This document shows, in pieces, positions 9,889 to 18,835 of a stretch of 60,766 nucleotides of DNA (within the stretch, counting starts at the first letter, position 1; each line of letters opens with the position of its first letter). The notes beneath the pieces were generated by a model. The model searched no databases. It was given only the letters and a program-made list of their open reading frames with translations, and had not been told where the DNA came from. The DNA lies in NCBI GenBank assembly GCA_947476065.1, contig CANJPG010000011.1, positions 1-60,766 of the forward strand, in the 5' to 3' direction. The DNA comes from Fidelibacterota bacterium. GTDB lineage: Bacteria > Pseudomonadota > Alphaproteobacteria > Rhodospirillales > Rhodospirillaceae. A program made the translations under genes and the position numbers.

Positions 9889-10434
9889 ATGCCGGTCGTG
9901 ATCAAGGAATCGAAGTCCCTGTGGCAGTTGCTGCTCGATGTGTTCACCAAGCGTGTCGAGCCGAAGGCGCCTGAGCAGCGCGTCCAGGAACATCTGGCGG
10001 CCGTACGCGCCGCGCCGCAGCCTGAACGCGCGGGCATTCTCGCAGTGACGCTTTTTGCCAAGAAGACGTTGGACACTACGCGCCAGGTTGATATCCCTTT
10101 TCCGGACGCCTACCTGTCCGGCGAACAGCCGATTGATGCGGCTGCGCAAGCGGAACTCGCGGCTTATGCCGACGCGCTGGTCGAATTCCAGGCCGCGCTA
10201 TTTGCTAACGATACGACCGTCAGCATTGCCGCCGCGCGCGGAATGACGACCTGGATCGCGTCCCTCTACAGCGCGGCGACCCCCGGTCTGCTGCCCCAGG
10301 GCCAGGAGATCTGGCAGAATTTGGTCACCGCCAGCGACGGCGTGGAGGACGGCTACACATTCTTCCTGCGCCGCCAGCCCAGCGACGTCGAGCGCAGCTA
10401 TTTCAGCTATCGGCCCACGCTGTTCCTCGGCTAA
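9889..10434 (+). CDS. Conserved-looking protein of unknown function
   Basis: 181 residues, which I do not recognise. It has no signal peptide and no membrane segment. The middle (about 60-115) is Ala/Leu-rich and helical, and the C-terminus is aromatic (FFLRRQPSDVERSYFSYRPTLF). The ATG at 9889 is supported by an excellent Shine-Dalgarno (GGAGGGAGG, 9872-9880) inside the last codons of the hydrolase gene, so the pair is translationally linked. A GTG at 9880 is possible but would lie in the Shine-Dalgarno itself. The tight link suggests a role with the hydrolase. Confidence 0.7.
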   Translation: MPVVIKESKSLWQLLLDVFTKRVEPKAPEQRVQEHLAAVRAAPQPERAGILAVTLFAKKTLDTTRQVDIPFPDAYLSGEQPIDAAAQAELAAYADALVEFQAALFANDTTVSIAAARGMTTWIASLYSAATPGLLPQGQEIWQNLVTASDGVEDGYTFFLRRQPSDVERSYFSYRPTLFLG

Positions 10435-10442
10435 CGCAGTAC

Positions 10443-12440
10443 CTAAATATCCAAGGCTTCCGCGAACTTGGCGTTTTCCTGGATGAACTTGAAGCGTTCT
10501 TCGGGTTTGCGGCCCATTAGCTGCTCGACCAGTTTTTCGGTAGCCCGCTGCACGCTCTTTTCATCGTCGCCGGCCAGCATGACCTTGAGCAGCGTGCGCC
10601 GCCCCGGCTCCATGGTGGTTTCCTTCAACTGGCCGGGCGGCATTTCGCCCAAGCCTTTGAAGCGGCTGACCTCGACTTTGCCGCGGGAATCGAAGTCGCT
10701 TTTCATCAGCCGGTCTTTGTCGGCGTCGTCCATGGCGTAGATGGTCTTGCCGCGCTGGCTCAAGCGGTAGAGCGGCGGCATGGCGAGGTATAGATGCCCG
10801 TTGTCGATCAACGCGCGCATCTCGCGGTAGAAGAATGTCATCAGCAGGCTGGCGATGTGCGCGCCGTCGACATCGGCATCCGTCATGATGATGATCTTCT
10901 CGTAGCGCAGCTTGCTTTCGTCATAGCGGTCACGAATACCGCAGCCCAGCGCCTCGATGAGGTCTTGGATTTCCTGATTGGCGCGCATCTTGTCGTCGGT
11001 CGCCGAGGCCACGTTGAGGATCTTGCCGCGCAGCGGGAGCACAGCTTGTGTCTCGCGGGCGCGCGCCTGTTTGGCCGAGCCGCCGGCGCTATCGCCTTCG
11101 ACGATGAAAAGTTCGGTGCCTTGCGGCGACGAACGCGTGCAGTCGGTCAGCTTACCGGGCAGGCGCAGCTTCTTGGTGACCGACTTGCGGCTGAAATCCT
11201 GATCCTGTCGCTTCTTCACCCGCTCGGTGGCGCGCGCGATGACGGTTTCGAGCAGCGTATTGGCGGTGCCCACGTCCCCCGACAGCCAATGGTCGAAGTG
11301 ATCCTTGATCACCGTTTCAACGAGGCGCGATGCCGCCACGGACACCAGCTTGTCCTTGGTTTGGCCCTGGAATTGCGGGTCCTTGATGAACACCGACAGC
11401 ATCACGCAGGCGCCGCCCCAAAGATCCTCGCCGCTGACGCCGGCCATGCCTTTGGCGCCGGTCATTTCGGCATAGCCCTTCAAGGCACGCAGCATGCCGC
11501 TTTTCAGGCCCTGCTCGTGGGTGCCGCCTTCCGGCGTGGGAATGGTATTGCAGTAGGAGTTGAGGAAGCCGCTTTCATCGTCGGGCCAGCACACGGCCCA
11601 TTCGACCTTGCCGCCGATATCGTTGCCGTTCGCGTTCATCTCGGCGCGGCCAGCGAAGAACGAGTCCACCAGACGTTTGCGGCCGTTGAGCACATGGGTG
11701 AGATAGTCGGTCAGGCCGTTGACGAAATGTAGTTCTTCCTCGGCCGGGGTTTTATCGTCGCCTTTCAGCAGGCTTTTGTCGCAGGACCAGCGGACCTTCA
11801 CACCTTCGAACAGATAGGCCTTCGAGCGCACCATGCGATAGACGAGGGCGGGGCGAAACCGGGCCGTCTCGCCGAAAATCTGCGTGTCGGGCGTGAAGAT
11901 GACGGTAGTGCCGCGGCGATTGACGGCGCCGCCTTTGATGAGCTTGGTCTTGGGAACGCCGCGGCTGAATTTTTGTGTATAGAGCGTTTTGTCGCGCGCG
12001 ACTTCGACCGTGAGTTCGCTCGACAGCGCGTTGACGACGCTGGCGCCCACGCCATGCAGACCGCCCGAGGTCTGGTAGACCTTATCCGAGAACTTTCCGC
12101 CCGCGTGCAGCGTGGTCATGATGACCTCGAGCGCCGACTTCTTCGGGAACTTTGGATGCATATCGATCGGCATGCCGCGGCCGTTGTCGCGGATCGTGAC
12201 TTCGTTGTCCTCGCCTAGGTGCACCTCGATGGTGTTGGCATGGCCGGCGACAGCTTCGTCCATGGCGTTATCGAGGGTCTCGGCGATGAGGTGATGCATG
12301 GCGGTCTCGTCGCTGCCGCCGATATACATGCCGGGGCGGCGGCGCACGGGCTCCAGGCCCTCAAGGACCTCGATGTCCTTGGCGGTATAGTCGCCGCGTT
12401 TGCCTTTGGGAGCTTTGTCGTCTTGAAACAGGTCAGCCAT
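10443..12440 (-). CDS. parE: DNA topoisomerase IV subunit B (ParE)
   Basis: 665 residues. The GHKL ATPase is marked by DNAMDEA and DNGRGMP near residues 57-95 and the GGLHGVGASVVNALS lid. The transducer domain follows. The TOPRIM domain has EGDSAGGSAKQARAR and the metal-binding DADVDGAHI. The C-terminus has the typical LMGRKPEERF(K)FI ending. Length and the absence of the extra insert argue for ParE over GyrB. With ParC it decatenates daughter chromosomes. It is the only gene on its strand here and is convergent with the unknown gene at 9889-10434. Confidence 0.93.
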   Translation of the reverse strand: MADLFQDDKAPKGKRGDYTAKDIEVLEGLEPVRRRPGMYIGGSDETAMHHLIAETLDNAMDEAVAGHANTIEVHLGEDNEVTIRDNGRGMPIDMHPKFPKKSALEVIMTTLHAGGKFSDKVYQTSGGLHGVGASVVNALSSELTVEVARDKTLYTQKFSRGVPKTKLIKGGAVNRRGTTVIFTPDTQIFGETARFRPALVYRMVRSKAYLFEGVKVRWSCDKSLLKGDDKTPAEEELHFVNGLTDYLTHVLNGRKRLVDSFFAGRAEMNANGNDIGGKVEWAVCWPDDESGFLNSYCNTIPTPEGGTHEQGLKSGMLRALKGYAEMTGAKGMAGVSGEDLWGGACVMLSVFIKDPQFQGQTKDKLVSVAASRLVETVIKDHFDHWLSGDVGTANTLLETVIARATERVKKRQDQDFSRKSVTKKLRLPGKLTDCTRSSPQGTELFIVEGDSAGGSAKQARARETQAVLPLRGKILNVASATDDKMRANQEIQDLIEALGCGIRDRYDESKLRYEKIIIMTDADVDGAHIASLLMTFFYREMRALIDNGHLYLAMPPLYRLSQRGKTIYAMDDADKDRLMKSDFDSRGKVEVSRFKGLGEMPPGQLKETTMEPGRRTLLKVMLAGDDEKSVQRATEKLVEQLMGRKPEERFKFIQENAKFAEALDI

Positions 12441-12570
12441 TGGAGAGCTTCAGCTTATGCGCCATGATGTGAGGGGTGATGGCCCCGAAATTCCCGCGTA
12501 AAGTAGGTGGGATCAGGGGCGCATACAATATATTGCGTGGGTTGCGCGAGGCTGCACTTTCGCGGGGATT

Positions 12571-12975
12571 ATGATGACGAATGCTGAGCCGAAGACCATG
12601 CCCCAAGGCGAATTGTCGCTGCGTGTGCTGGCCATGCCGGCCGATACCAATCCTTCGGGCCATATCTTCGGTGGCTGGGTGCTGGGTCAGATGGACATCG
12701 CTGGCGGCATTCACGCGGCCGGTCAGACCGGCGGGCGGGTGGCGACGGTGGCGGTCGACGCCATGGTCTTCCACAAGCCGGTGTATGTGGGGGACGAGGT
12801 CACCTGTTACACCCGCATCGTACGCATCGGGCGCACGTCGATCTCGATCATTATTGAAACCTGGGTCCGCCGCAGTCGTCTAGGCGACCCCGTCCACGTC
12901 ACCGAGGGCCTGTTCACCTACGTCGCCGTCAATCACCACGGCCAGCCTATCGAAATCCTCAACAAGACGTTCTAA
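12571..12975 (+). CDS. YciA-type acyl-CoA thioesterase
   Basis: 134 residues forming a single hotdog domain. The YciA/ACOT hallmark is N-x-SGHIFGGWVLGQMD at residues about 27-43. VAVDAMVFHKPVYVGDEV and the ETWVRR strand follow. YciA enzymes hydrolyse a wide range of acyl-CoAs in the cytoplasm. GGGGATT precedes tandem ATG codons (12571, 12574). It ends 11 nt before the palindromic element that marks the transposase gene. Confidence 0.9.
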   Translation: MMTNAEPKTMPQGELSLRVLAMPADTNPSGHIFGGWVLGQMDIAGGIHAAGQTGGRVATVAVDAMVFHKPVYVGDEVTCYTRIVRIGRTSISIIIETWVRRSRLGDPVHVTEGLFTYVAVNHHGQPIEILNKTF

Positions 12976-12984
12976 TGCTTCTAA

Positions 12985-13023
12985 TTGGTACCAGGTACAT
13001 TTAATTAAATTGTACCTGGTACA
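12985..13023. repeat. GTACCAGGTAC inverted-repeat element, left of RayT
   Basis: GGTACCAGGTACA (12987-12999) and its inverted copy TGTACCTGGTACA (13011-13023) flank an AT spacer (TTTAATTAAAT), giving one long near-perfect hairpin between the 3' ends of yciA and the transposase. The same 11-mer recurs at 13719-13753 and 18847-18857. It ends 1 nt before the transposase stop codon. Confidence 0.85.
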
Positions 13024-13024
13024 T

Positions 13025-13708
13025 TTATTTAGCCGGACGCCCACGCCTTCGCTGGGTGATGGGCTGGCCGGCGTGGCGGCTGACGAAGGCTTCAAAACCG
13101 TCGCGGCCTAAGGGCCAGCCTCCGTTGACCGCGTCGCGGATGGCGCCCAGGGCTGTATCGGGGATCGCGCCCTCGAACAGCGACTGATAGGCCGCGGGCC
13201 GCTGATCCTGCGTAGCCGCCAGCATCTGGTAGAGTTCATGGGGTGTGACTACCGGGTCGGATTTGCCCTCGGCATTGGCTTTGTAGCTCGACCAGCGGTA
13301 GGCCGCCGGGGTTTGGGCGAGGTCGGCGCGCACCGGATTGAGTTCGATATAACGGCTGCAGGCAAAGAAATAGTCGTCGGCCTCGATGACCGAGGCCCGG
13401 TAACGGCCCTCCCAAAAGCTGCCCGTGCGGCCTTGGGCGTCGTTGACATGACGGGTGTAGCGCCAGTTCAAATCACGCATCGCGCGCGGCAGGGAGTGGG
13501 CGGTCTCGGGGGAGACCAGCAAATGCACATGATTGCTCATGAGCACATAGGCATGCACGGCCAATCCATGCTCGGTGGCCGCCTCCTTCAGCCAATCGAG
13601 GTATTTTTGGGCATCCTTCGGCCCAAAAAACACCTGGCCGCGGTTATTTCCGCGCTGGATGACATGAACCGGATGACCGGGCACAAAGATGCGTGGGCGG
13701 CGGGGCAT
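13025..13708 (-). CDS. REP-associated tyrosine transposase (RayT / TnpA-REP, HUH Y1)
   Basis: 227 residues of the Y1 transposase family related to IS200/IS605. The metal-binding HUH motif is HVHLL (in MSNHVHLLVSPE, around residue 60). The opening RRPRIFVPGHPVHVIQRGNN and the block YIELNPVRADL-(x)-YRWSSYKA are diagnostic of the REP-associated branch. The catalytic tyrosine is probably the Y of RYIELNPVRA. These single-copy domesticated transposases are associated with REP palindromes, and here inverted GTACCAGGTAC elements lie within 15 nt of both ends. The gene looks intact. Confidence 0.92.
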   Translation of the reverse strand: MPRRPRIFVPGHPVHVIQRGNNRGQVFFGPKDAQKYLDWLKEAATEHGLAVHAYVLMSNHVHLLVSPETAHSLPRAMRDLNWRYTRHVNDAQGRTGSFWEGRYRASVIEADDYFFACSRYIELNPVRADLAQTPAAYRWSSYKANAEGKSDPVVTPHELYQMLAATQDQRPAAYQSLFEGAIPDTALGAIRDAVNGGWPLGRDGFEAFVSRHAGQPITQRRRGRPAK

Positions 13709-13716
13709 GGCTTATT

Positions 13717-13763
13717 ATTGTACCTGGTACCGATAATTAATTGTACCAGGTACTAATTAATTG
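13717..13763. repeat. GTACCAGGTAC inverted-repeat element, right of RayT
   Basis: TGTACCTGGTACC (13719-13731) and the inverted TGTACCAGGTAC (13742-13753) are separated by an AT-rich spacer, and AATTAATT-type arms extend on the right. It lies just upstream of the transposase start and at the 3' end of the FemAB-like gene, whose stop codon falls inside it (13757-13759). Confidence 0.85.
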
Positions 13764-14950
13764 TCCAGATGACGGAAGGGGCCGGCTTCCGTCAGGGCTT
13801 CGATTTCTTCAGTCACGGCTTCGCGTTCCTGGTCGAGGAAGCGGGCGACGGCGTCGGCGAAGCTGGGATTGGCAATCCAATGGGCAGAATAGGTCGCCCG
13901 CGGCAGGTAGCCCCGTTGCAGCTTGTGGCGCCCCTGGGCGCCAGCTTCTACCCAAGCCAGCTTGTGTTCGATCGCGAAGTCGATGGCCCGGTAGTAGCAA
14001 ACCTCGAAGTGGAGCATGGGGTAATCGACCGCCGTGCCCCAATTGCGCCCGAACAGGGTGTCGCCGCCGCGCAGGTTGAGCGCCCCGCAGACCGGCCGGC
14101 CGTCCTCCTCGCCCATCACCAGCACCACGGCCTCGCCCAGCCGCTGTCCCAGCAGGTCAAAGAATTCGCGATTGAGGTACGCCTGCCCCCATTTGCGGTC
14201 GGAGGTGTTCATGTAAAAGCCGAAGAAGGCGTCCCAATGGCGCGCGGTTATGTCGGCCCCGACCAGCGTGCTGATCTTCACGCCGCAGCTGTTGGCCTTC
14301 TCGCGTTCCTTCCGGATGTCCTTGCGTTTGCGCGACGACAGGGCGGCTAAGAAGCCGTCGAAGCTGGCGTAGCCCTCGTTCTTCCAGTGGTATTGCTCGC
14401 CGAGGCGCGGCAGGAAGCCGGCGTTGCGCATTGTCTCGAATTCCACCTCGCGCGGAAAGGTCACGTGCAGCGACGAAACTTTCAGCCTGCGTGCGAGCTC
14501 GATCATGCCGGCCATCAACGTCTGGCGCAGCTCGCGCTGTGTCCGCTCGTCAAGGTCGGGGCGCGCCATCAGCCGCGGCCCCGTCACCGGCGTGAATGGA
14601 ACCGCGCACTGGAGCTTGGGATAATAGCGTCCGCCGGCGCGCTGGAAGGCCTCGGCCCAGCCCCAGTCGAAGACATATTCGCCGTAGGAATGACTCTTCA
14701 AATAGAGCGGCGCGCAGGCGAGAACGCTGCCGTTCCTATCCTCAAGCGCCACGTGCTGCGGCTGCCAGCCGGCGTCAGCGCTGACCGAGCCGGAGTCCTC
14801 CAAAGCGCTGAAGAAGGCGTGGCGGACGAAGGGATTGTGATCGCTGCGGCCGACGCCGGCGCAGGCATCCCAGGCCTCCGGCGCTATGCGGTGAATGCTG
14901 GAGACGACTTTCAGCGTCCAGTCCTGGTCCGCTTGCTTTTCGTCATCCAT
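13757..14950 (-). CDS. FemAB/GNAT-like N-acyltransferase (DUF482/PF04339 type)
   Basis: 397 residues from the ATG at 14950. Family blocks visible include NPFVRHAFFSALEDSGS, PLYLKSHSYGEYVFDW, YYPKLQCAVPFTPVTGPRL, the SSRKRKDIRKER segment and, near the C-terminus, VEAGAQGRHKLQRGY. These match the conserved hypothetical family annotated as GNAT or peptidoglycan-biosynthesis-like; the true substrate is unknown to me. The start lies 10 nt after the ridA stop, so the two form an operon. A longer open frame upstream overlaps ridA and shows no family resemblance. Confidence 0.83.
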   Translation of the reverse strand: MDDEKQADQDWTLKVVSSIHRIAPEAWDACAGVGRSDHNPFVRHAFFSALEDSGSVSADAGWQPQHVALEDRNGSVLACAPLYLKSHSYGEYVFDWGWAEAFQRAGGRYYPKLQCAVPFTPVTGPRLMARPDLDERTQRELRQTLMAGMIELARRLKVSSLHVTFPREVEFETMRNAGFLPRLGEQYHWKNEGYASFDGFLAALSSRKRKDIRKEREKANSCGVKISTLVGADITARHWDAFFGFYMNTSDRKWGQAYLNREFFDLLGQRLGEAVVLVMGEEDGRPVCGALNLRGGDTLFGRNWGTAVDYPMLHFEVCYYRAIDFAIEHKLAWVEAGAQGRHKLQRGYLPRATYSAHWIANPSFADAVARFLDQEREAVTEEIEALTEAGPFRHLDN

Positions 14951-14960
14951 TCCAGTGACC

Positions 14961-15428
14961 TTAAGCGACTTCGAAGATCGCCTCGACCTCGACGCAGGCG
15001 CCGCGCGGCAGCGACGATGAACCCACGGCGGCGCGGCAATGGCGCCCGGCGTCACCGAAGATCTGCACCATCAGGTCCGAGGCGCCGTTGATCACCTTTG
15101 GCTGGTCGGTGAAGTCCGGGCCGGCGGCGACAAACCCTGTGAGTTTCACCACGCGGGTGACACGGTCCAGATCGCCCCCGCAGGCCGCTTTAGCCTGGGC
15201 GATGAGGTTAAGGCCGCAGATCTTAGCAGCTTCATAGGCCTGCTCGGTCGAGATCCCAGCTCCCACCAGCCCGATGTGCTGTACGGCGCCCTCCACCAGC
15301 GGCAATTGCCCCGAAATAAAAAGGAGATTGCCGGCTCTTACAAAAGGGACGTAGTTAGCCACGGGGGTGGACGCCCCCGGAAGCTTTAACCCAAGGGATG
15401 TGATGTGCGCCTCGATCTTGCCAGCCAT
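14961..15428 (-). CDS. RidA family protein (YjgF/YER057c/UK114)
   Basis: 155 residues from the ATG at 15428, which has GGAGGC 5-10 nt upstream. LFISGQLPLVEG and the C-terminal LPRGACVEVEAIFEVA are family blocks. The Arg that binds the carboxylate in canonical RidA should sit near the ESG/SSLPRGA region, and an Arg is present there. RidA proteins hydrolyse reactive enamine/imine intermediates. This is the longer, divergent subgroup. It is in an operon with the FemAB-like gene and divergent from serA. Confidence 0.88.
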   Translation of the reverse strand: MAGKIEAHITSLGLKLPGASTPVANYVPFVRAGNLLFISGQLPLVEGAVQHIGLVGAGISTEQAYEAAKICGLNLIAQAKAACGGDLDRVTRVVKLTGFVAAGPDFTDQPKVINGASDLMVQIFGDAGRHCRAAVGSSSLPRGACVEVEAIFEVA

Positions 15429-15527
15429 GCGGCCTCCAAATAGGACAATGGGTTTGCCTTCATATATAAGCGCCAAATATGCTACGCCCACTCGCGAAAT
15501 AGCAATTGCTCACCAGAAAGCACGCCC

Positions 15528-16781
15528 TTGGAAAAGCTCTCTCTGCCCAAGACCAAAATTAAAGTCCTGTTGCTGGAAAATATCCACAAAAGCGCTGTGG
15601 ATCTGTTCAAGCGCCATGGGTACGGCAGCGTCGAGAGCGTGCGCGACGCCCTGAGCGGCGATGAGCTGAAGGCAAAGCTGCGCGACGTGCACATTCTCGG
15701 CATCCGCTCGCGCACCAAACTCACCAAGGATGTGCTAGCGGCTGGCGAAAAGCTGCTGACGGTCGGTGCCTTCTGTATCGGCACCAATCAGGTTGATCTC
15801 AGCGCCGCCAAGCGTTTGGGCATTCCAGTGTTCAATGCGCCCTATTCCAACACGCGCTCGGTGGCGGAATTGGTGCTGGCCGAGATCATCATGTTGTTCC
15901 GCGGCATCCCGCAGCGGTCGTGGGGTGCTCACGAGGGCGAGTGGGATAAGACGGTCAAGGGGGCCCGCGAAATCCGCAACAAGGTCATCGGTATCGTCGG
16001 CTATGGCCATATTGGCTCGCAGCTGTCGATCATCGCCGAGGCCATGGGCATGCAGGTGCGTTTCTACGACGTGGTCGAGAAACTGGCGATCGGCAACGCC
16101 ACGCCCTGCCGGTCTCTCGATGACCTGTTGGCGGTCGCCGACGTGGTCACGTTGCATGTGCCGGAAACGCCCGAGACCAAGAACATGATCGGCGCGGCGA
16201 AATTCAAGAAGATGAAAAAGGGTGCCTTTTTCCTCAATGCCTCGCGCGGCACCGTGGTCGACATTCCCGCCCTGGCGGAGGCGCTCAAAAGCGGACACAT
16301 CGCCGGTGCGGCCGTTGACGTATTTCCGAAAGAGCCCGCGGGACCTGAGGAAAAGTTCAAAAGCCCGCTGCAGGGCTTACGTAACGTCATCCTCACGCCC
16401 CATATCGGCGGCTCGACCGAAGAGGCCCAGGCCAATATCGGTGGCGAAGTGGCCGAGAAGTTGGTGAAGTACTCCGACAACGGCTCGACGCTAGGTGCGG
16501 TGAATTTCGTCGAGGTGGCCTTGCCGCCCCAATTCAATACCACACGCTTCATGCATATCCACCGCGACGAGCCCGGCGTGATGGCCAAAATCTCGGCGCT
16601 GTTCTCGAGCCGTGAGATCAACATCGCCGGTCAGTACCTGCGCACCGACGGCGAAATCGGCTATGTGGTGACGGACGTGATCGGCCGTGTCCAGGTGGGC
16701 ATGGGTATCCGCAAGGATCTGGCGGCTATTCCCGGCACCGTACGCACCCGCTTCCTCTATGAAGCGCCCCGCAACACGTAA
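15528..16781 (+). CDS. serA: D-3-phosphoglycerate dehydrogenase (E. coli-type SerA)
   Basis: 417 residues that follow E. coli SerA almost block by block: IRSRTKLT, GCFCIGTNQVDL-like GAFCIGTNQVDL, the NAD-binding GIVGYGHIGSQL (about residue 154), HVPETPETKNM, NASRGTVVDIPAL, TPHIGGSTEEAQ. A C-terminal ACT domain (from about 338) for serine feedback ends with YVVTDVIG. It makes 3-phosphohydroxypyruvate, the first step of serine synthesis. The best-supported start is the TTG at 15528, since homology to the E. coli N-terminus begins within five codons. AGAAAG lies about 9 nt upstream. Confidence 0.93.
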   Translation: MEKLSLPKTKIKVLLLENIHKSAVDLFKRHGYGSVESVRDALSGDELKAKLRDVHILGIRSRTKLTKDVLAAGEKLLTVGAFCIGTNQVDLSAAKRLGIPVFNAPYSNTRSVAELVLAEIIMLFRGIPQRSWGAHEGEWDKTVKGAREIRNKVIGIVGYGHIGSQLSIIAEAMGMQVRFYDVVEKLAIGNATPCRSLDDLLAVADVVTLHVPETPETKNMIGAAKFKKMKKGAFFLNASRGTVVDIPALAEALKSGHIAGAAVDVFPKEPAGPEEKFKSPLQGLRNVILTPHIGGSTEEAQANIGGEVAEKLVKYSDNGSTLGAVNFVEVALPPQFNTTRFMHIHRDEPGVMAKISALFSSREINIAGQYLRTDGEIGYVVTDVIGRVQVGMGIRKDLAAIPGTVRTRFLYEAPRNT

Positions 16782-16849
16782 GTCGCGCAAATCGTGACGG
16801 GTACGCATCAGGATCAGGAACTGATCTGAAATTGGTGCGTTAAGGGACC

Positions 16850-18835
16850 ATGCGCCGGTACCCAAGAACCACAATTGCGGCAAGTGTAGCCCTCGGCGTC
16901 ATCGCCTTCGGCTTGCTGTTTGTTATGCTGTTTGACTTCAAAAGCTATGTCGAGCGGCGGGCGACAACAGCTTTGGGCCGGCCGGTCACCATCGAAGCTC
17001 TGCATCTTCGCATTTTTCCCCTCGAAGCCGTCCTTGAGAACCTGAACGTCGCCGATGGCCCCGTTGGCGAGGCGCTGCCTGCCGGCAAGCCGCCTTTCAT
17101 GAAGGCCGAGCACGTGGACGCGGTGCTGGGCTTCTGGCGCCTGGTCGCGGGCGATCTGGTGTTCAAGCATTTGACGGTGGAAAAGGCAATTGCGCGCATT
17201 GAGCGCCGGGCTGACGGTTCGCTGAGCTGGGACGTCGGGGCACCTAAGGTCGACGCGGCGGAAATCGCGAAGAACCCGACGCTGCCCGAGATCAGGGATC
17301 TGCGCCTCACCGACGTGCAAATGCTCTACCGAGACGATTCAACAAAGACGCGGCTGACGCTGACCCTCAATACCCGCGAGGCGGCCAACGGCGGCGAACC
17401 AAGCCTACTGGTCAGAGGCGAGGGCACATATGCCGGCGCGCCGTCGAAACTAGAAGCCACCGGCGGCTCGATCCTTAAACTCCGCGATGCCGAGAGCCCA
17501 TATCCCGTGACCGGCACGCTGACCTCGGGTGCCACCACGATCATGGTCAAAGGCACGGTGGTTGATCCGGCAAATATCAGCGGGCTAGACATCAACCTCG
17601 TCGTCAAAGGCGAGGATGCAGCGGACCTCTATCGCGTCGCTGGCGTCGCGCTGCCGCCGACACCACCCTATACCATCGACACGCATCTGGACCGCGACGG
17701 TGCGCGGTGGATTTTCAAGAACCTCAAATGGCTGATGGGCGAAAGCGACTTTGCCGGCGAATTGGTATGGGACCTCACATCCCCCAAACCCATGCTGACC
17801 GGCGAAATGCATGCCAAAGCCGTGGCGCTTAAGGATCTGGGAGGGTTCATCGGCGCGGCACCGGGTGAAGCTGAAACGCCGTTGAACGTACGCCGCGAGG
17901 CTGCTGACCGGGAACGCGAACGCCGCGTTAGGGTAGACGCGCCGGCTCCCGATCAAGCCGTAGCTGCCGAGCTATTCATTCCCGACATGACGTTCGACCT
18001 GCAGAAGCTCAACAGCATGAATGCCAAGGTTCATGTCGATGCCGCTAAGATCATCGATCCTGGCTTTCCCCTGGACCGTTTTGAGGTCGATGTCGTTTTG
18101 CAAGACGGCCTGCTCTCGCTTAAGCCCCTGATCTTTGAAGTTGATAACGGCTTCATCAACATCGACCTCGCCATGAACACACGTGTGCAGCCGGCGAAAA
18201 CCGATATCAGCGCGGTGGTGAAGAACTTTCCCCTGCAGCGCCTGACCGGAAAATCCGGCGACAATACCAGTTGGGGCGTCATCGGCGGACGCATCACGCT
18301 GCACGGCACGGGCAATTCCATGCACAAAATCCTCGCCGCCTCGGACGGCGAGGTTGGTCTCGCCATGGGCGGCGGTGAGCTGAGTCTGTTCATCGTCGAG
18401 TTGGCCGGCATCGATATCGCCGAGACTTTGGGCATTCTTTTGTCGAAGGATAAACCCACGCCGATCCGCTGTATGGTGGCCGACTACGGCATCGAGAAGG
18501 GCAAGATGCAGACGCGCACCATGGTCTTTGATACCAGCGACACGCGCTTCAACGGCAGCGGTAGCATCGACCTGGGGCGGGAGGTTTTCGACATGCGTAT
18601 TCACGCCAAGCCCAAAGATACGACGCCGGTCGCGCTGCGTTCAAAGCTGTTGCTGACCGGCACTTTCGCGCATCCGTCCTTTGGTCCTGATACCAAAAAC
18701 ATGATCCTGCGCGGTGGTGCCGCCGCGGCGCTAGGTGTCTTCCTTACGCCGCTCGCCAGTCTCATCGCGCTGATTGACTTCGGCGGCGGCAAGGACGCCG
18801 ACTGCGCTGCCCTGATCGGTTCGCTGCAGAAGTAA
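16850..18835 (+). CDS. AsmA-family protein
   Basis: 661 residues. One N-terminal transmembrane helix (about residues 8-28) is followed by a long beta-rich periplasmic region with the AsmA/DUF748-type opening RPVTIEALHLRIFPLEAVLENLNV. The C-terminal block has DYGIEKGKMQTRTMVFDTSDTRF, GSGSIDLG and TPVALRSKLLLTGTFAHPSFGPD, the usual AsmA C-domain. Such proteins are inner-membrane-anchored chaperones or bridges thought to move phospholipid toward the outer membrane. A good Shine-Dalgarno (AAGGGA) precedes the ATG. A second AsmA/YhdP-class protein is at 50485-53889. Confidence 0.86.
   Translation: MRRYPRTTIAASVALGVIAFGLLFVMLFDFKSYVERRATTALGRPVTIEALHLRIFPLEAVLENLNVADGPVGEALPAGKPPFMKAEHVDAVLGFWRLVAGDLVFKHLTVEKAIARIERRADGSLSWDVGAPKVDAAEIAKNPTLPEIRDLRLTDVQMLYRDDSTKTRLTLTLNTREAANGGEPSLLVRGEGTYAGAPSKLEATGGSILKLRDAESPYPVTGTLTSGATTIMVKGTVVDPANISGLDINLVVKGEDAADLYRVAGVALPPTPPYTIDTHLDRDGARWIFKNLKWLMGESDFAGELVWDLTSPKPMLTGEMHAKAVALKDLGGFIGAAPGEAETPLNVRREAADRERERRVRVDAPAPDQAVAAELFIPDMTFDLQKLNSMNAKVHVDAAKIIDPGFPLDRFEVDVVLQDGLLSLKPLIFEVDNGFINIDLAMNTRVQPAKTDISAVVKNFPLQRLTGKSGDNTSWGVIGGRITLHGTGNSMHKILAASDGEVGLAMGGGELSLFIVELAGIDIAETLGILLSKDKPTPIRCMVADYGIEKGKMQTRTMVFDTSDTRFNGSGSIDLGREVFDMRIHAKPKDTTPVALRSKLLLTGTFAHPSFGPDTKNMILRGGAAAALGVFLTPLASLIALIDFGGGKDADCAALIGSLQK

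Noticed and set aside
16811-16825. GATCAG-GAA-CTGATC hairpin after serA as terminator
   Set aside because: The stem is short and followed by TGAAATT without a T-run, so I did not call it.
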